Positions 45,275 to 57,149 of a stretch of 64,000 bases of DNA are shown here, piece after piece. Numbering within the stretch: position 1 is the first letter of the stretch; each line of letters opens with the position of its first letter. The notes beneath the pieces were generated by a model. That model was not told the origin of the DNA and did no database searches. It saw only the letters and a list, made by a program, of their open reading frames with translations. The position numbers and the translations under genes were made by a program. The DNA is taken from the NCBI GenBank assembly GCA_947034895.1, contig OX344762.1, positions 20,688,760-20,752,759 of the forward strand, written 5' to 3'. Source of the stretch: Rhytidiadelphus loreus. Its lineage: Eukaryota > Streptophyta > Bryopsida > Hypnales > Hylocomiaceae.

Positions 45275-46260
45275 AGCTGCAATCCCCAAAAGAAATCACT
45301 GACTGACGCCATCCAAATGGGACTATCCATCTGAGATTAGGGTTGCAATTACAGATTCAACGACGAGAACAAAGGACGATAACAACAACAAAAAGAACGC
45401 ACTAGCGTTACTGAAGTTTCCATGCCAATCCATCCCGCAATCACCATCTGGCAACTCCAGCAAGCAATCTAGTAACAACAGAGAGATGTGAGAAAGAGGG
45501 CTACAATGGTCAGAAACAAACGAATACCCTTCATTGCTAACGCAAATCCTCTGATCCGAAACTGGAAGAAGAATCGATCTCGCAATGCACATGCAAGCTG
45601 AGCTGAACCCAACAATTGCAATCGATACGAGCTTGGAGAATCCGCGCACACAGGAAAAATCCAGTATGGAAATTGCACAAGTGTCCTTCTGTGTCTATGG
45701 AAATTGGACCAAAGTCCTCCTGTGTCCAAATTCCATTCCTAGTGTATCCGATCCTATTCTATCAAGGACTAAGGAATTCTTCAAAAATCCTGTGCGGCCG
45801 CCCTGGAATTAATTTTGACCCACTCGATCGATCGATTCGAACCATTTCCAGGTAGCGCGGCGCTGAATAGAAACCAATTGCAATTCCCACGCCATCCGTG
45901 AGCCATGGCAACCATCGGATCGACATGAGAAACTCCGTTCCACACGGCACAGCTAGCAAGCGACGAGCGTGTGCGTCCATGATCGATCGAATGCTGCAAT
46001 TACACTCCAGCTCCCCATCGATCATACGTCAGCCTTGGATCATTTGATTTGATGTGGCGTGGGAAACTTGGATCTGTAATGGTAGCGTGTTGCGATCGAT
46101 CTAAGGTATAGCAATCTTACTTAAAGGAGGTGCCTTTCTCCACACGTTTGGGTAGTCGCTAGCTCAGGAGGGCTTCGCAGGAGTTTGGGGACTTGGGTGG
46201 GACTGCGGACATCTCGGAGAGGACATGGGGGTCCTCCATTGCTACTTAGAATAAGAGAAA
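45275..46260 (-). promoter_or_regulatory. Upstream region of ABA4-like gene
   Basis: About 1 kb of moderate-GC sequence upstream of the ATG, where the promoter and a spliced 5' leader are expected. It contains repeated CGATCGAT words. Open frames here on both strands are short and without motifs. AT-rich repeat DNA begins at about 46,260. No specific promoter element is claimed. Confidence 0.4.
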
Positions 46261-48599
46261 ACAAGACGTTTGGGCCCTAATGAATTACCTACAAAATCAT
46301 ATATTGAAGAAAGTTGGATCTATTACAAAGATTTTTTTATTTTTATTAATAGTATTTATCACTAAAACATTGAAAATAACTTCAATAATAATTGTATAGG
46401 TGCAATAATGTAGACTATCTTTAGACTATTTGTAATTAATGCTTAATGTCTAAATTCTTTAAGGCAAGGTGGAATCTCTACATCTTCTTGTAAGTAGCTA
46501 GAGGTTGAAGTATTGGTTGTCTCTAGTGTAGGTTTAGTTGTAAAATCCTTCATTTCTTGAATTAAAATTTGTGCAAGTTTAAAAGATAGATCTTTATTTA
46601 TTCTCTTCTTCAAGCATGTCTAGTGCAACATCAAGAGGACGCAATGAAATCTTATCCAAGTACGCACATAACAAGCTCAAAACCCACATTGAATTCTTGA
46701 TAGTACATTCAAAACGGGGGGGGGGGGGCACTTAGTTCTACTACAACGTGCAAACAAGTGGTTTTTAATAAACTATAATTTCAACCTAAAATTTTGAAAC
46801 ATTGTTTAATAATGACTATAGCTTTCTATTGCCAAAATTTTGAACTCAAATAAAATATGAAATGATTTCTAGAAGAGGTTGAAAATGAACTAAAATGACA
46901 TGTTTTTCAACTCAAATAATTATAGAGAACACATTTAGATGACCATTCAATCAATATTCAACTTGAAATGAGATTTCAATAGAGAGTTATTTTTAAGATT
47001 TTTTTTTCATTTTTTAGACAAATTTTTCTTATATAGGGGTGTGAAAGTTATTTTTCAGTTCTATAGTGTATCTTTTTACTTCAAAAATTTGTAACTAATT
47101 ACTATTAACAAATGACAATATCAATAATTCAAAACATAAATTTTCAAAGTAAGAAAATCTATTTATATATATTTTTAATTTTTTTAATTTAAAATTCAAA
47201 AAGTATATAGGGGTCTAAAAGTTTTGTTTGCACGTGGTTTCTAATGGACCCTCTAAGTGACCCTCCCAAGATTCAAAAGCATTTTACAACTATAATCATG
47301 GTTCCTTAAGATTTGTTTGTTTATCTAAAGGTGTCTTTAGAGCTCTTACCAATCTCCCCAAAACACTCTAAGTGACCCAAATAATAAGGTATCCTTTGAC
47401 CTTACAACATTTTTGGCCATAATTAGATGATAGACACCATTTTTCAACATGCGATTTAAGAGAAGATGCCAACTTTTCTAATTCTTTAGACTTTATCTCA
47501 AAGCTACATATGCATCATATATTCTCAAGTAGAAGAATAAAAGACTAAAATTGAGCTCACAAATTATTTACTACGGCAAGCATCCACATGAAAAATGAAG
47601 TCAACAACAAAAACATAGATCTAAATCAACCTTAATGAAACAAAACAAGAAAAGTAAGAGAAGATCAGATGACATCAATATCTAAGCCCTTCTACAACCA
47701 ATTCATAGACGCAAATGTAATTCTATAATAGATGACCATTAGATTTCTTCACCTACTTGCAATATCTTCCAAGAAAAATGAACAAGTAGAAAACCTTGCA
47801 AGTCAAAATTCAAATGTGTCTTGTGAATCCAACCAATGTGCCTGTTACAAACCTAGCTTGATGAACAATTACTTTTTATATACCTCAACCAAGCTAGGCT
47901 CAACTGATTTGTAGTCATAATCTCAAGCATTCCTACGGCCAAACCAGAGCTTTGATTGTTTTTATTGCACTAACACCATGGCTGAGGACGATAAACAAGT
48001 AAGGTATTTTACAATCTATCTACATAATTGAAACTCTTGATCTAATAAATTATTAACATGAAGCACATTAAATTTCAATGAACTCTAAACTACATTCCAA
48101 TCCCCCAACACTTCATTCCTATTTGTTTGCCACAAAACTGAAGGCATTAGCAACACTCTCCACTAAATTCTCTACACAAACTTTGTCGTTTCTATGAATT
48201 GAATTCCATTCACAAAAAACAAACCAAAGTTCTCCAATACCTCCTCCTATTGCTCAATAACAAGGGTTTGATCCAAGACATTGAAAGCATTACTGTGACA
48301 AAGCCATTTATCAAGATTATACGACATGAGCTTACAACTTTTTATAGTCTTGCTCTATGAATTGGATTTCAGCCACTTCATCGGGGAAATTGAAGAAGTG
48401 AAGAACACACACTATAATTCTTGATGTATTAGGTTTTTGTGAACTCCATCACATTGCAAATTAGAGGACTATGAAGAGCTCTAAACCATAATATATTGCA
48501 ATAAGAAATAGGCATGGTTGGCCATAATTTATGTATTGTTATAGGACGCATAATCCAACATCTCTTGATACAACTTTTTTGCCTTGTTCACTGTGAGCG
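46261..48599. other. AT-rich intergenic DNA, no gene seen
   Basis: Contains a run of 13 G at about 46,715-46,727 and otherwise AT-rich, repeat-like sequence. No protein-like frame found; 47,732-47,914 is a short frame without motifs. Confidence 0.45.
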
Positions 48600-49811
48600 C
48601 TTTTTACCCACCCTTGGTAAAATTGCGAGCACAACCAGGCTTTTAGTTTCTGTGGTTAATTTCAACTTTGGATGACTAGCGGTAATCCATTGTGCCTTCC
48701 AAGCAATGGATCTTTTTCCCTAAATTCTACTATTTCCTACTTTGAAATTAACCTTCGAAATCTAGTCAAATTGAAAGTGTCTAAATTGCTACTAACTTGG
48801 AATTCTTGCTAAGGTCTTGGCTACGGCGGTTTTGGACAAAGTGAAAGAAAGTCTAAATTTAGCTATCTCAAGTTAAAGTACATGCTATGCCATTTCTAAA
48901 AACATAAAATTCATCGAGATCCAACCTTCCTAGCCAAAGTTATGAGCGGATGAAGTTTTGTCCTAAAAGGACCCTGAAAACTTCATCCAGTGTTTTAAAA
49001 TACTTCCCTAATTCAATTAATTCTGAAATTTGACCTACTGTATTAAGTCACTATTTAATATTTATGATTTTAATTTCAAGTCATTTGGATGATTTCTACT
49101 CTGTGTCACCCAAATTCTTACCTATTTTTCATCCATTCATAACTTCTTCAATTTTGATCCAAATTAGTCGTATGATACCTTCCTAGAAAGCTATGGACCT
49201 AGGCTTTAAGATACTACACTAAAAATTTGGAATTGAAATAGTCTAGTCTGACTGACTTGATCCTCTAATTCGGTTTCTATGTCTAAATACTACTTTTGAA
49301 AGTTAAAAAGGAAATTCAAGAACTCAAATTCATACCTCGGGTTGAAACTCGGCGAGTAGGTGGTCCATCACTCCTACGAATTCTCCATCATTCGCCATAT
49401 TTTGAAATAGTTAAGTATTTTTGCCTACGGCTTAAAAAAGTCTGAAAATACAATACTAATGTCCCTAAGTCTTCTCCATCTTTCTCTTCTACTTCCTTTC
49501 TTTCCCTTCTACACTATTCAAATTCAATTATTTTTTATTTATTCCATTAGTTGACTTGACTTTGGAATAATAATTGAATTCGAATTCCAAGAAAATAATT
49601 GACCTTTGAACTCCTAATCCTATCTTAGTCAATTATTATTCTATCCAAATTCTAATGGTTTCTATTGGACTCCTAAAATTTCCACCTAATCTCTTGACAA
49701 ATCTCAATTCCCCTTCAAAGCCCTACTTGTTCATTTGCAATTTATGTTTGGAAGGTGAGATTTCTACTTCACTTGTTCTATTTCTTGCTAGATTGTTTTG
49801 GGGGAGATGGC

Positions 49812-50020
49812 AAAGTCAGAGCTTCGCTGTCTTTTGGTAAATCACGAAATTTCTAACAAATTCACTACCCACGAAGTCAAAGCTTCCCCATCTTTCACAA
49901 ACTTTCAAAAAACTCTAGAAAAATCCACAAGGGCCAAAGTCAAAGCTTTGCTGTAGTTCACAAAATCCACAAAAACTAACGAAAGTTTACTCTAAGAAAA
50001 GTCAAAGCTTCGCCGTCCCG
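49812..50020. repeat. Four-unit tandem repeat, 62-bp period, within copy B
   Basis: Units start with AAGTCAAAGCTTYGCYGT-like words near 49,812, 49,873, 49,936 and 49,998. On the element's strand they lie downstream of the promoter-like box, in what would be the transcribed leader. Confidence 0.7.
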
Positions 50021-50511
50021 AATGGGACAAGGAAATTTGGAAACAACAAAAATAACCTTGTTAGTACAAGAGAAATCACTAGAACATGTGTTAGTGCAAT
50101 ATAAGCCAACAAAACACCAATTTAGCACATGTGTTAGTATAAAACAACTTCAAAAGACACTAGAGGGCTCCCCAAGCGGCTTTGCTAGTCTTAGGAGGAG
50201 CAAGATCTCTAGGATTAGTACAAGTTAGTACAAAAAGACATCCAAAAACTTTAACAATTCAAGATTCCTTCAAAAAACAACCAAATACAAGAGAAATTTA
50301 ACCAAAAGATACAAATAAACAAGAGCTTGGCTTGAAGGGGACCCAAAGTCCTTCAAGAAGCTTCAAAAACAACAACAATGGAACTAAAAATGCTCCAAAA
50401 CCACAAGAGTTTGGCAACGTGACCGAAAATTGGTCAAAGTCCAAATTAATGGACCCAAACGAGAATGGGGTGGCTTCAAATGAGCCTAAGGGTTGGTTTG
50501 AGAGGAGAATG

Positions 50512-50532
50512 GGTGCCCTTATATACTCTTTC
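50512..50532 (-). promoter_or_regulatory. TATA-box-like promoter in copy B
   Basis: The minus strand reads GAAAGAGTATATAAGGGCAC. Copy C has the same core (AGTATATAAGGGCA) at about 63,132-63,150. Conservation of TATATAAGGG in an otherwise diverged alignment supports it as the element promoter and fixes its direction. Confidence 0.5.
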
Positions 50533-51790
50533 AAGGTGGCTCACCCCCTCTCAATTCCTAAGCTGTAATCTTATCAACTAAGATTTTCATCCTAATCTCC
50601 AATTTTTGATTTTCTACGTTGGTCCAAAACTCTAACTTTTGGAGAAATGCTCCAAATCACAAACGGATTGCGCCAATGGCTTCAGAAGGCCATTTTTAGT
50701 TCAAAGATAACCCTACCCCTTAATCCTACCTCAAAAACCTAAGGAATTATAGCGTACAACTTGTACAAAAGATGGGGTAAAAATCCAACTTTGGGAGTTC
50801 ATTTCTTTTGTGAAAAATAAATAGCCTAGGCTTCTAAGTAGGTATAAGGGAGTAAGAAAAGACCCTAAGTTGACTTCATTCCGATGTTGCATGCTCCCGA
50901 TACGCCAGTCAACTCCGCATTTAATCTTTAATTTCGTTGATTTGGGGAGGATCTTCTTAATTTTGATACTTCCAACTATCAAAATGTCTTGAGACTTGTT
51001 GGAGCGCATTATTAACATAAAAAAAGCTATGCTAATTTTTAGTGAGATTTTACCGCACTCTAGGTAATTTCCATGAATTTCCCGTTGTAAAAACTAGCGG
51101 TTGACTGCCCGGAAAAAGATCTTTGGATGATCAGAAAAAAATCGAGACTTTTTGGGGAACCTCTCATGGAGTTCCTCAAAAGATGTGCAAGCTCATATTC
51201 TTACTTTGCACATTCGAACAAGGAGAATCAAATCCCGCTATCTCCTTTAAATTTCGGTGAACAGGGAATCTTCCACAGAAAGGGGAATCTTGGCGAATCA
51301 ATTGCGCCGTTGGACTCCTGGCATGATTTCCTCTCCAAATCATCGTACTTATGTCGTAGATGCCCTTCGCCGGTCCATCTTGAGTTTTCTTCACCTACAG
51401 GCTAACATTTGGGGTTTCTACTATTTCGTCGATGGAATGGGAAAACTGAAACCTCTCTTTGGGAATCATTGCTAGGATTCTCACATAGTTCCCTTGGACC
51501 AATTTAGCAAGTCTATGCCTCATGCATAGCAGGTTTAGGCAATTTGGGCAATTTCTACATTTTAGGTTTAATATTTACAATTTCTGGGTTTCTACCCTAT
51601 TTACATGTGGGATTAGGTCGTTATTTGTAGGAAATACTAGAATTATGACCAAATGCTATATTGGCATGTGACATACCTATTTTGGTTCTACCCTCTTTTT
51701 AGTTTTTTTTGTATATAAAAGTATACTCAAAACAATGAAATTCCAAAAAAAACAAAGTATGAGTCCCAGGTGACGAAATTGGGACTCACA

Positions 51791-52384
51791 TTCACCTTCC
51801 TAGCGACTTCTATAAAAAAATGGCAAAGTTGGACAAATGTTGCAAATCGTAAGAAATGTCTTACACTACCCATTTGAAGCTCTTTGTAGTTACTACACTT
51901 TGGCTCAAAAACTCAAATCTCCGAAAGCCACATCCATGTCCTTATTCTTTTGAATCTTCTTCTAGTAGAACTCAACCATCACCACTTAAAAAAAATGCTC
52001 ATGTTCTACTATGATCTTTAGAGGATTTAGAGTTTGAGATTTGGGATTTGGGATTTAGGACAAAACGACAAAATGGGCAAGTTGGGGACAGTCACTAGAA
52101 GAAAAATGTGTCTGCCACAATTGGTATCCGACGACTACATTGCGTTTGTAATCCCTCTCTATTTGCATTAACTTCAACGTGTACGTTGTTGTAGTTGTAG
52201 AGTAGTCGTAGAATAAAGTACAAGATTATAGAACTGTAACAGAGTAGTCATTTAGAATTCACGTGAGGTATTCTAGATCCAGTATTCATTAGAATTGTCA
52301 ATGTAGACAACTTTACATTATTTGGAGTCCACTTTGTCAAAGACTAGTCGCATGTTACCCATTCATTTCACTATAAATTCTATA
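51791..52384. other. No gene seen
   Basis: AT-rich DNA beyond the hairpin of copy B, including a short GATTTGGGATTTGGGATTTAG tandem at about 52,036-52,058. Confidence 0.4.
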
Positions 52385-52705
52385 GAAAACAATTGGAGTT
52401 TTACTAGAAAACAACTACAGTGGCAACTATAAATCAACTGGAAGATGACAAAAAAAAATTAGAAATTACTTAGAATTCAACTAAGGTACAACTACAAAAC
52501 AACTACATGAAGATTACTCATGCACCTAGAAAACAACTAAATAGTGACTAGAAAATAACTATAACACAACTAGAAAATGACTACGAGCTAATGGTGACTA
52601 AAAAAGAACTACAAAATGGTTGAAAACCAGTATAGAACGACAATAGTACAATTGAGAACGGACTACAAAACGACAAGAATTCAACTATAAAACAACTATA
52701 GTTGG
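52385..52705. repeat. Degenerate short repeat of ACAACTAxAAAA words
   Basis: Words such as AACAACTA, ACAACTAC and GACTAGAAAA recur roughly every 12-20 bp for over 300 bp, giving strand-asymmetric sequence poor in T-rich complement words. Irregular spacing suggests an old, decayed microsatellite. Confidence 0.5.
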
Positions 52706-53214
52706 GATTGTTAGTCAAATTGCTATGGAACTAGGAGTTTAGCAAGTACAAAGAACTCGTTTTACAACAGATTGCAAGGACTAGAGTATTTGACTTTCGA
52801 CCGTCTTAACTTTAATTTTTTTCACTATAGAGTTTTGAGCTTTAAATATTTATGGTGGAGAATTGAGTTGAAAATCTTGGGAGAATTTTTTTTCTAAAAA
52901 AGCTTAATTTTTATTCAATGACACATTTAACTACTTCTAAACTATTCAATGAATTCTAGACTAAATATTTAGAGATCTCTGAATAATAACATCGTGAGAT
53001 TTCTTGATGTTTGCATAGATCTTCCAATGTTTTGCATAGATCTCTTGATGATTTAGATTATTTCTTGATGACCATTTTTTGTTCTCCCAATGACCATTAT
53101 TAATTTTGGACTTTCAAAAGTCCAAAAGTAGTTAAATGTGGCATATTCTTAAAAGACTTGTTAAGTAGAACTAAATACAAGATAGAAGGAAAATCAAAAT
53201 TACTAATATCTCTT

Positions 53215-53724
53215 GGGTGGAATTAAAATACACTAATCCCAATAGTGAAATTGTTTTAGCAAGCAAACCGAACCATGTGGAATTCCTTTTTTATATTGTA
53301 AGAATCGCATTCAGAAATAAATTCTACAAGTTATTTTTTCAAGAAGATGCTTAATAGTCCAAAAAACTACATTGTCTATAACTTCCTTATGACAAATCCA
53401 AATGAAATGAATCAAAGCTTTTTGAATGTAGACAAAAATATAATCTACAAGAAAAAAATTTAATTCAATTCAATTTTTTGAATTTTTTTCCTATAAATCC
53501 TCTCTCCCCTCTTCCCTATTTTGAGTCGTTTTGGGCATAACTTTTGTTTCTAGGCATTGATTAAAAAAAAATTATATTTCCATGAAACTAATCAATTATT
53601 CTATCTTCCAAAAAAAGGTTTAAAAAATCAGATTAAAATTAGAGATGGTAGGTTCTTGCCCGAAATTCCATGAGTCCCTCAAAGAGACAAATGGTCTTCT
53701 AGGAAATAATCATTGAAAACAAAA

Positions 53725-53765
<41 letters not shown>

Positions 53766-54345
53766 TTTATTTATTTTTCTTTCTTTCTTAGGTCAAAACA
53801 TAGGATCATGTATTGTACTTGTCTTACATAATGTGGTAAAAATTTCATGAAGTACAAATTGGAAGACATTAGCATTGAAAGTTGGAATGACAAGTGTTTT
53901 TTTCAATGCTAGTCAACAATTTAAAATGACTTTCATTTTTATTTGTAGAATTTTTTTGTATGATTCACTTTGAATTTAAAAAATTTGTGTTGAAGAATTG
54001 AGTTCAAAGTCTCTGGAAAAATTTCCCAAAACAATCTTCATTTTCAATCTCTTAAAAATTGTTGAAAGGATGTAGGTTTAAAATTGAACAAAAAACCAAG
54101 TTATCATTTATAGTTGTGAGATAGAATTGAAACACAATAATCCAAACGGTGAGATTATTCTAACATGCTAATTTAACCTCATCAAAATAAAATACTTTTT
54201 TTTAAAGTTTCACTAAAAGATAAATCTTGTAAGTTCTTTATTCACCAAGATGCTTAGATAGTGCCCAAATTAAGCATCTTCATCACTTTCTCATCACAAG
54301 TGCAAATTGAATGAATAAAAGCTTTGCATATACACAAAAATATAA
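53215..54345. repeat. Diverged direct duplication (about 900-bp spacing)
   Basis: 53,215-53,450 and 54,115-54,345 align in order: GGAATTRAAAYACAMTAATCC, RTGARATTRTTYTARCA, AAATCTTGTAAGTT-like and GATGCTTA.ATAGT, ending AAAGCTTT..ATRTARACAAAAATATAAT. A (TA)n microsatellite lies between them at 53,728-53,762. No coding sequence found. Confidence 0.55.
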
Positions 54346-54738
54346 TAATTGAAATAAAAACTATACTCATAGAAACATACAACAGTCTTTGTTTTCTGAA
54401 AAAGTTTAACAAAAAATTGAGGTCATAGAAATTTGAAATCCAATGTGTCTTCTAAGGGGACAATAGTAAATTAGTAGGTAGAATATGAAATGTGAATATT
54501 GAACTATTCAAAATCCTAAATTTGAATTATTCAAAGTTCAAAAATTGTTCCAAACAAAAATTGAACAATTTAATTCTAAGTTTTGGCCAAACCACCTTTA
54601 GAAAAATGCTTTCTAGATTTTCTAAACATATTACATTAAATTGAAAACTCTAACTTTAAATTAGACTTCAATATAAATTGTTTCCAACAAGTTTCATGGA
54701 AAATGGACTTACTCTGAATGAGATATGGTGGGCCTTAA

Positions 54739-54994
54739 TTAACAATTTGTTGACTTTACAAAATAGAAATGAAAAATGAATGAATTATACAACTAACATA
54801 CTATATTGTAAGAAGGGACTCCAACCATGTCCAAATTAACAAAAAAAATCAACACTTTTGTGTTAAATTTTTGTTAATTTGGTCACTGAATTTTCTACTA
54901 GAGTTAACAATCTGTTGACTTTACAAAATAGAAATGAAAAATGAATGAATTATACAACTAACATACAATATTGTAAGAAGGGACTCCAACCATG
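54739..54994. repeat. Pair of 91-bp direct repeats around a hairpin
   Basis: 54,739-54,829 and 54,904-54,994 are almost identical (about two differences), far closer than other repeats nearby, so the duplication is recent. Between them 54,831-54,845 (CCAAATTAACAAAAA) and 54,868-54,882 are perfect 15-bp inverted repeats. Confidence 0.8.
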
Positions 54995-55070
54995 GTGCAA
55001 TGGTTGGAGTTTAGGGCTGTCAACTAGAAGGTTGAAGGTTCAACCTTGTTTAGATAGGCATTAGTTGATA
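54980..55070 (+). mobile_element. tRNA-derived SINE-like head
   Basis: TGGTGCAATGGTT at 54,993-55,005 fits a polymerase III A box. GGTTCAACC at 55,037-55,045 fits a B box, 44 bp downstream, with GGTTGAAGGTTCAACC around it. No cloverleaf with a proper acceptor stem was found, so this is read as a SINE head rather than a tRNA gene. The 3' end is not defined. Confidence 0.45.
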
Positions 55071-57140
55071 TAGTGGGCAAATGCTTTTAGGAAATTTTTG
55101 TTTACTACTTGAATTTTTTTCCTTGTCTTTGTAGACATCAATTGAGATGTCTATAAGTTTTTTGAGACATTTTTGGAATACAAGATTTGACTTTGTAGAG
55201 ACGTTATTGCAATGTCAATGTACACGTCAACTGAGATGTCTTGATGTCAATTGAGACAATGTCATGTTCATCTTCACTCTAAAATACTACTTTGAATCTT
55301 TCATCGCCTAAGGCATATTTGAATTGAAAAGAATACAATCTTGTAGTTATATGTTACAGTTGACATAAATCAAATTTAGTGTCATTTGGCCATATTGATT
55401 GTAACATTATGATGTTTTAGTCTTGAAAAAAGATGCTGAAATTTTCCTAGCAACACATTTGGAGGTGAATTTCAATTTCTAAACCTACTCAAATGAATTC
55501 TTTTTAATCTATAGAGTGATTCATCAGCATTATATAAAAATATTGGTGAAAGAAAAAATCATTGAATTGATTCATTGTGTTTGAAAAATGGGTTTGAAAT
55601 GTCAAAAATATAGCAAGAAATTTGCAAAAAACACATCTAAGGCTGAACCTCTTTCTACTAAAATGCTTTTCAATCACTCATAACTTTTTGGATTGATATA
55701 AAAAATTAGAGCCACATTAACTAGACTAGTATAGGCAGCTTTTTCAAATTTTTTATATTGAAAAAGGACATTATTTGAAGAAGAAACAAGCTGCCAAAGT
55801 TCATTGTAATCCAAAAATGTCAGGATTTTGGACTTCCAATTGTTCCCAAATATTCAAAACAACTTGCATTGACATGAAAAATCTACCACAATAACTAGAA
55901 TAGAAGGATAATATGATGCAACAATGTTTATAGAAAAAAAACATTACATGAAGGAGATACAAGCCCCCAAAGTTGCAGCCATGAAGTACAGTTTGGTAAA
56001 CTCAAATTAAAGCTATAAACTTTGATTGGCTTCCAAGAAATCCCTTTATCTTGGATTGATCTGAAAATTTTACCACATAAACTAGAAGAAAGAGCGCAAA
56101 TTTTCCAACAAGACTTATTAAATTTGGACCTTGCGTGCAAAAGTTACAGCGCCTTGAATTGGAGTTGAAACTATGTGGGGTTAACACAAACTAAACATTT
56201 GACATGTCCCACATTGTTTGCCATGCCGCCTACCACCCCACTCCTATAAAACTCTAGCTTCCCATCCCATCTTTAGTGGCTTTTCAAGCCATGATTAATA
56301 AACATCAAATATGTTGTATTGTGTATGTTGTATAATGTTTGGGGTATTGTACATGTTGTATAATTTGTAGTGTACTATTTGGATGTACAATGCATGGTGA
56401 ATTAATTGTGATTTTATGATCTAATACAATGTTATCTCAATTGAAACTTTGGGAATTGTGGTTGTAGTTATTTTTTTAGATGTTGTGGCGGACATTTGTA
56501 TTATGGATTCCAAAGACATTTTGTTGTATGTAGTGTCTGTCACTATCCTTCTCTCAAATTTGTCGATAACTTTTGATTAGAGACTCTAAATTTCAAAAGA
56601 AAATTGAAAATTTAATTTGATTTAATTCACCAACTTTTTTGAATAAAATTATTCTATCATGCATAAACGAGGTCTGAAATTCTACTTCAATAATAATTCC
56701 TATTTTTAACTTAATTTTGAGCAGTTCAACTCCTACTCAATCTAATTCACATACCTTGGGGTTGTTTTATTGCCTACCACCTTATATGCATATAAATAGC
56801 TTGTCTTCTCTATTGAAACAAAAAATAATTGGCTTTTCCATCAATGTAAGTTACTTGTTCAGTTTAAGTTGTTTTCAATTAATAGAATGTTGATTGCCTT
56901 TTAATTTTTAATGTATTGGAATTTATCGTAGTGTACATTTGCAATTCAACTCAATGCACTTCATTTTTTTGATAGTTTTTGACGCATGTCCCTTTAGTTA
57001 TTGATTGAATGTAGAATATTCTACATCATTCTGTTCAGAGAAGGGCACACTATTGATAGCTATTGAATGTTATATAGTATGTATTGCTATTGAATTGTGT
57101 ATATACAATATAAAATCCTTTGATGTATCCAATATTCAAA
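55071..57140. other. AT-rich intergenic DNA, no gene seen
   Basis: Old repeat-like sequence. Diverged words resembling the 175-bp unit (AACTTTT.GATT, AAATTTCAA) occur around 55,680 and 56,570. No protein-like frame. Confidence 0.4.
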
Positions 57141-57149
57141 TGAGTGTCA

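Larger units (their letters stand above)
48600..51790 (-). repeat. LTR-like dispersed repeat, copy B (most complete)
   Basis: The most complete copy of the family. On the minus strand it begins with TGTGAGTCCC (complement of 51,781-51,790) inside a perfect 8-bp hairpin (TGAGTCCC...GGGACTCA, 51,760-51,788), and runs to about 48,600. The 5' TG, a promoter-like box about 1.27 kb in, and homologous copies at 1-1,028 (same strand), 2,400-3,310 (opposite strand) and 62,780-64,000 fit a long LTR plus leader. No gag, protease, reverse transcriptase or integrase motif was seen, so it is probably a solo or non-autonomous element. Confidence 0.6.
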
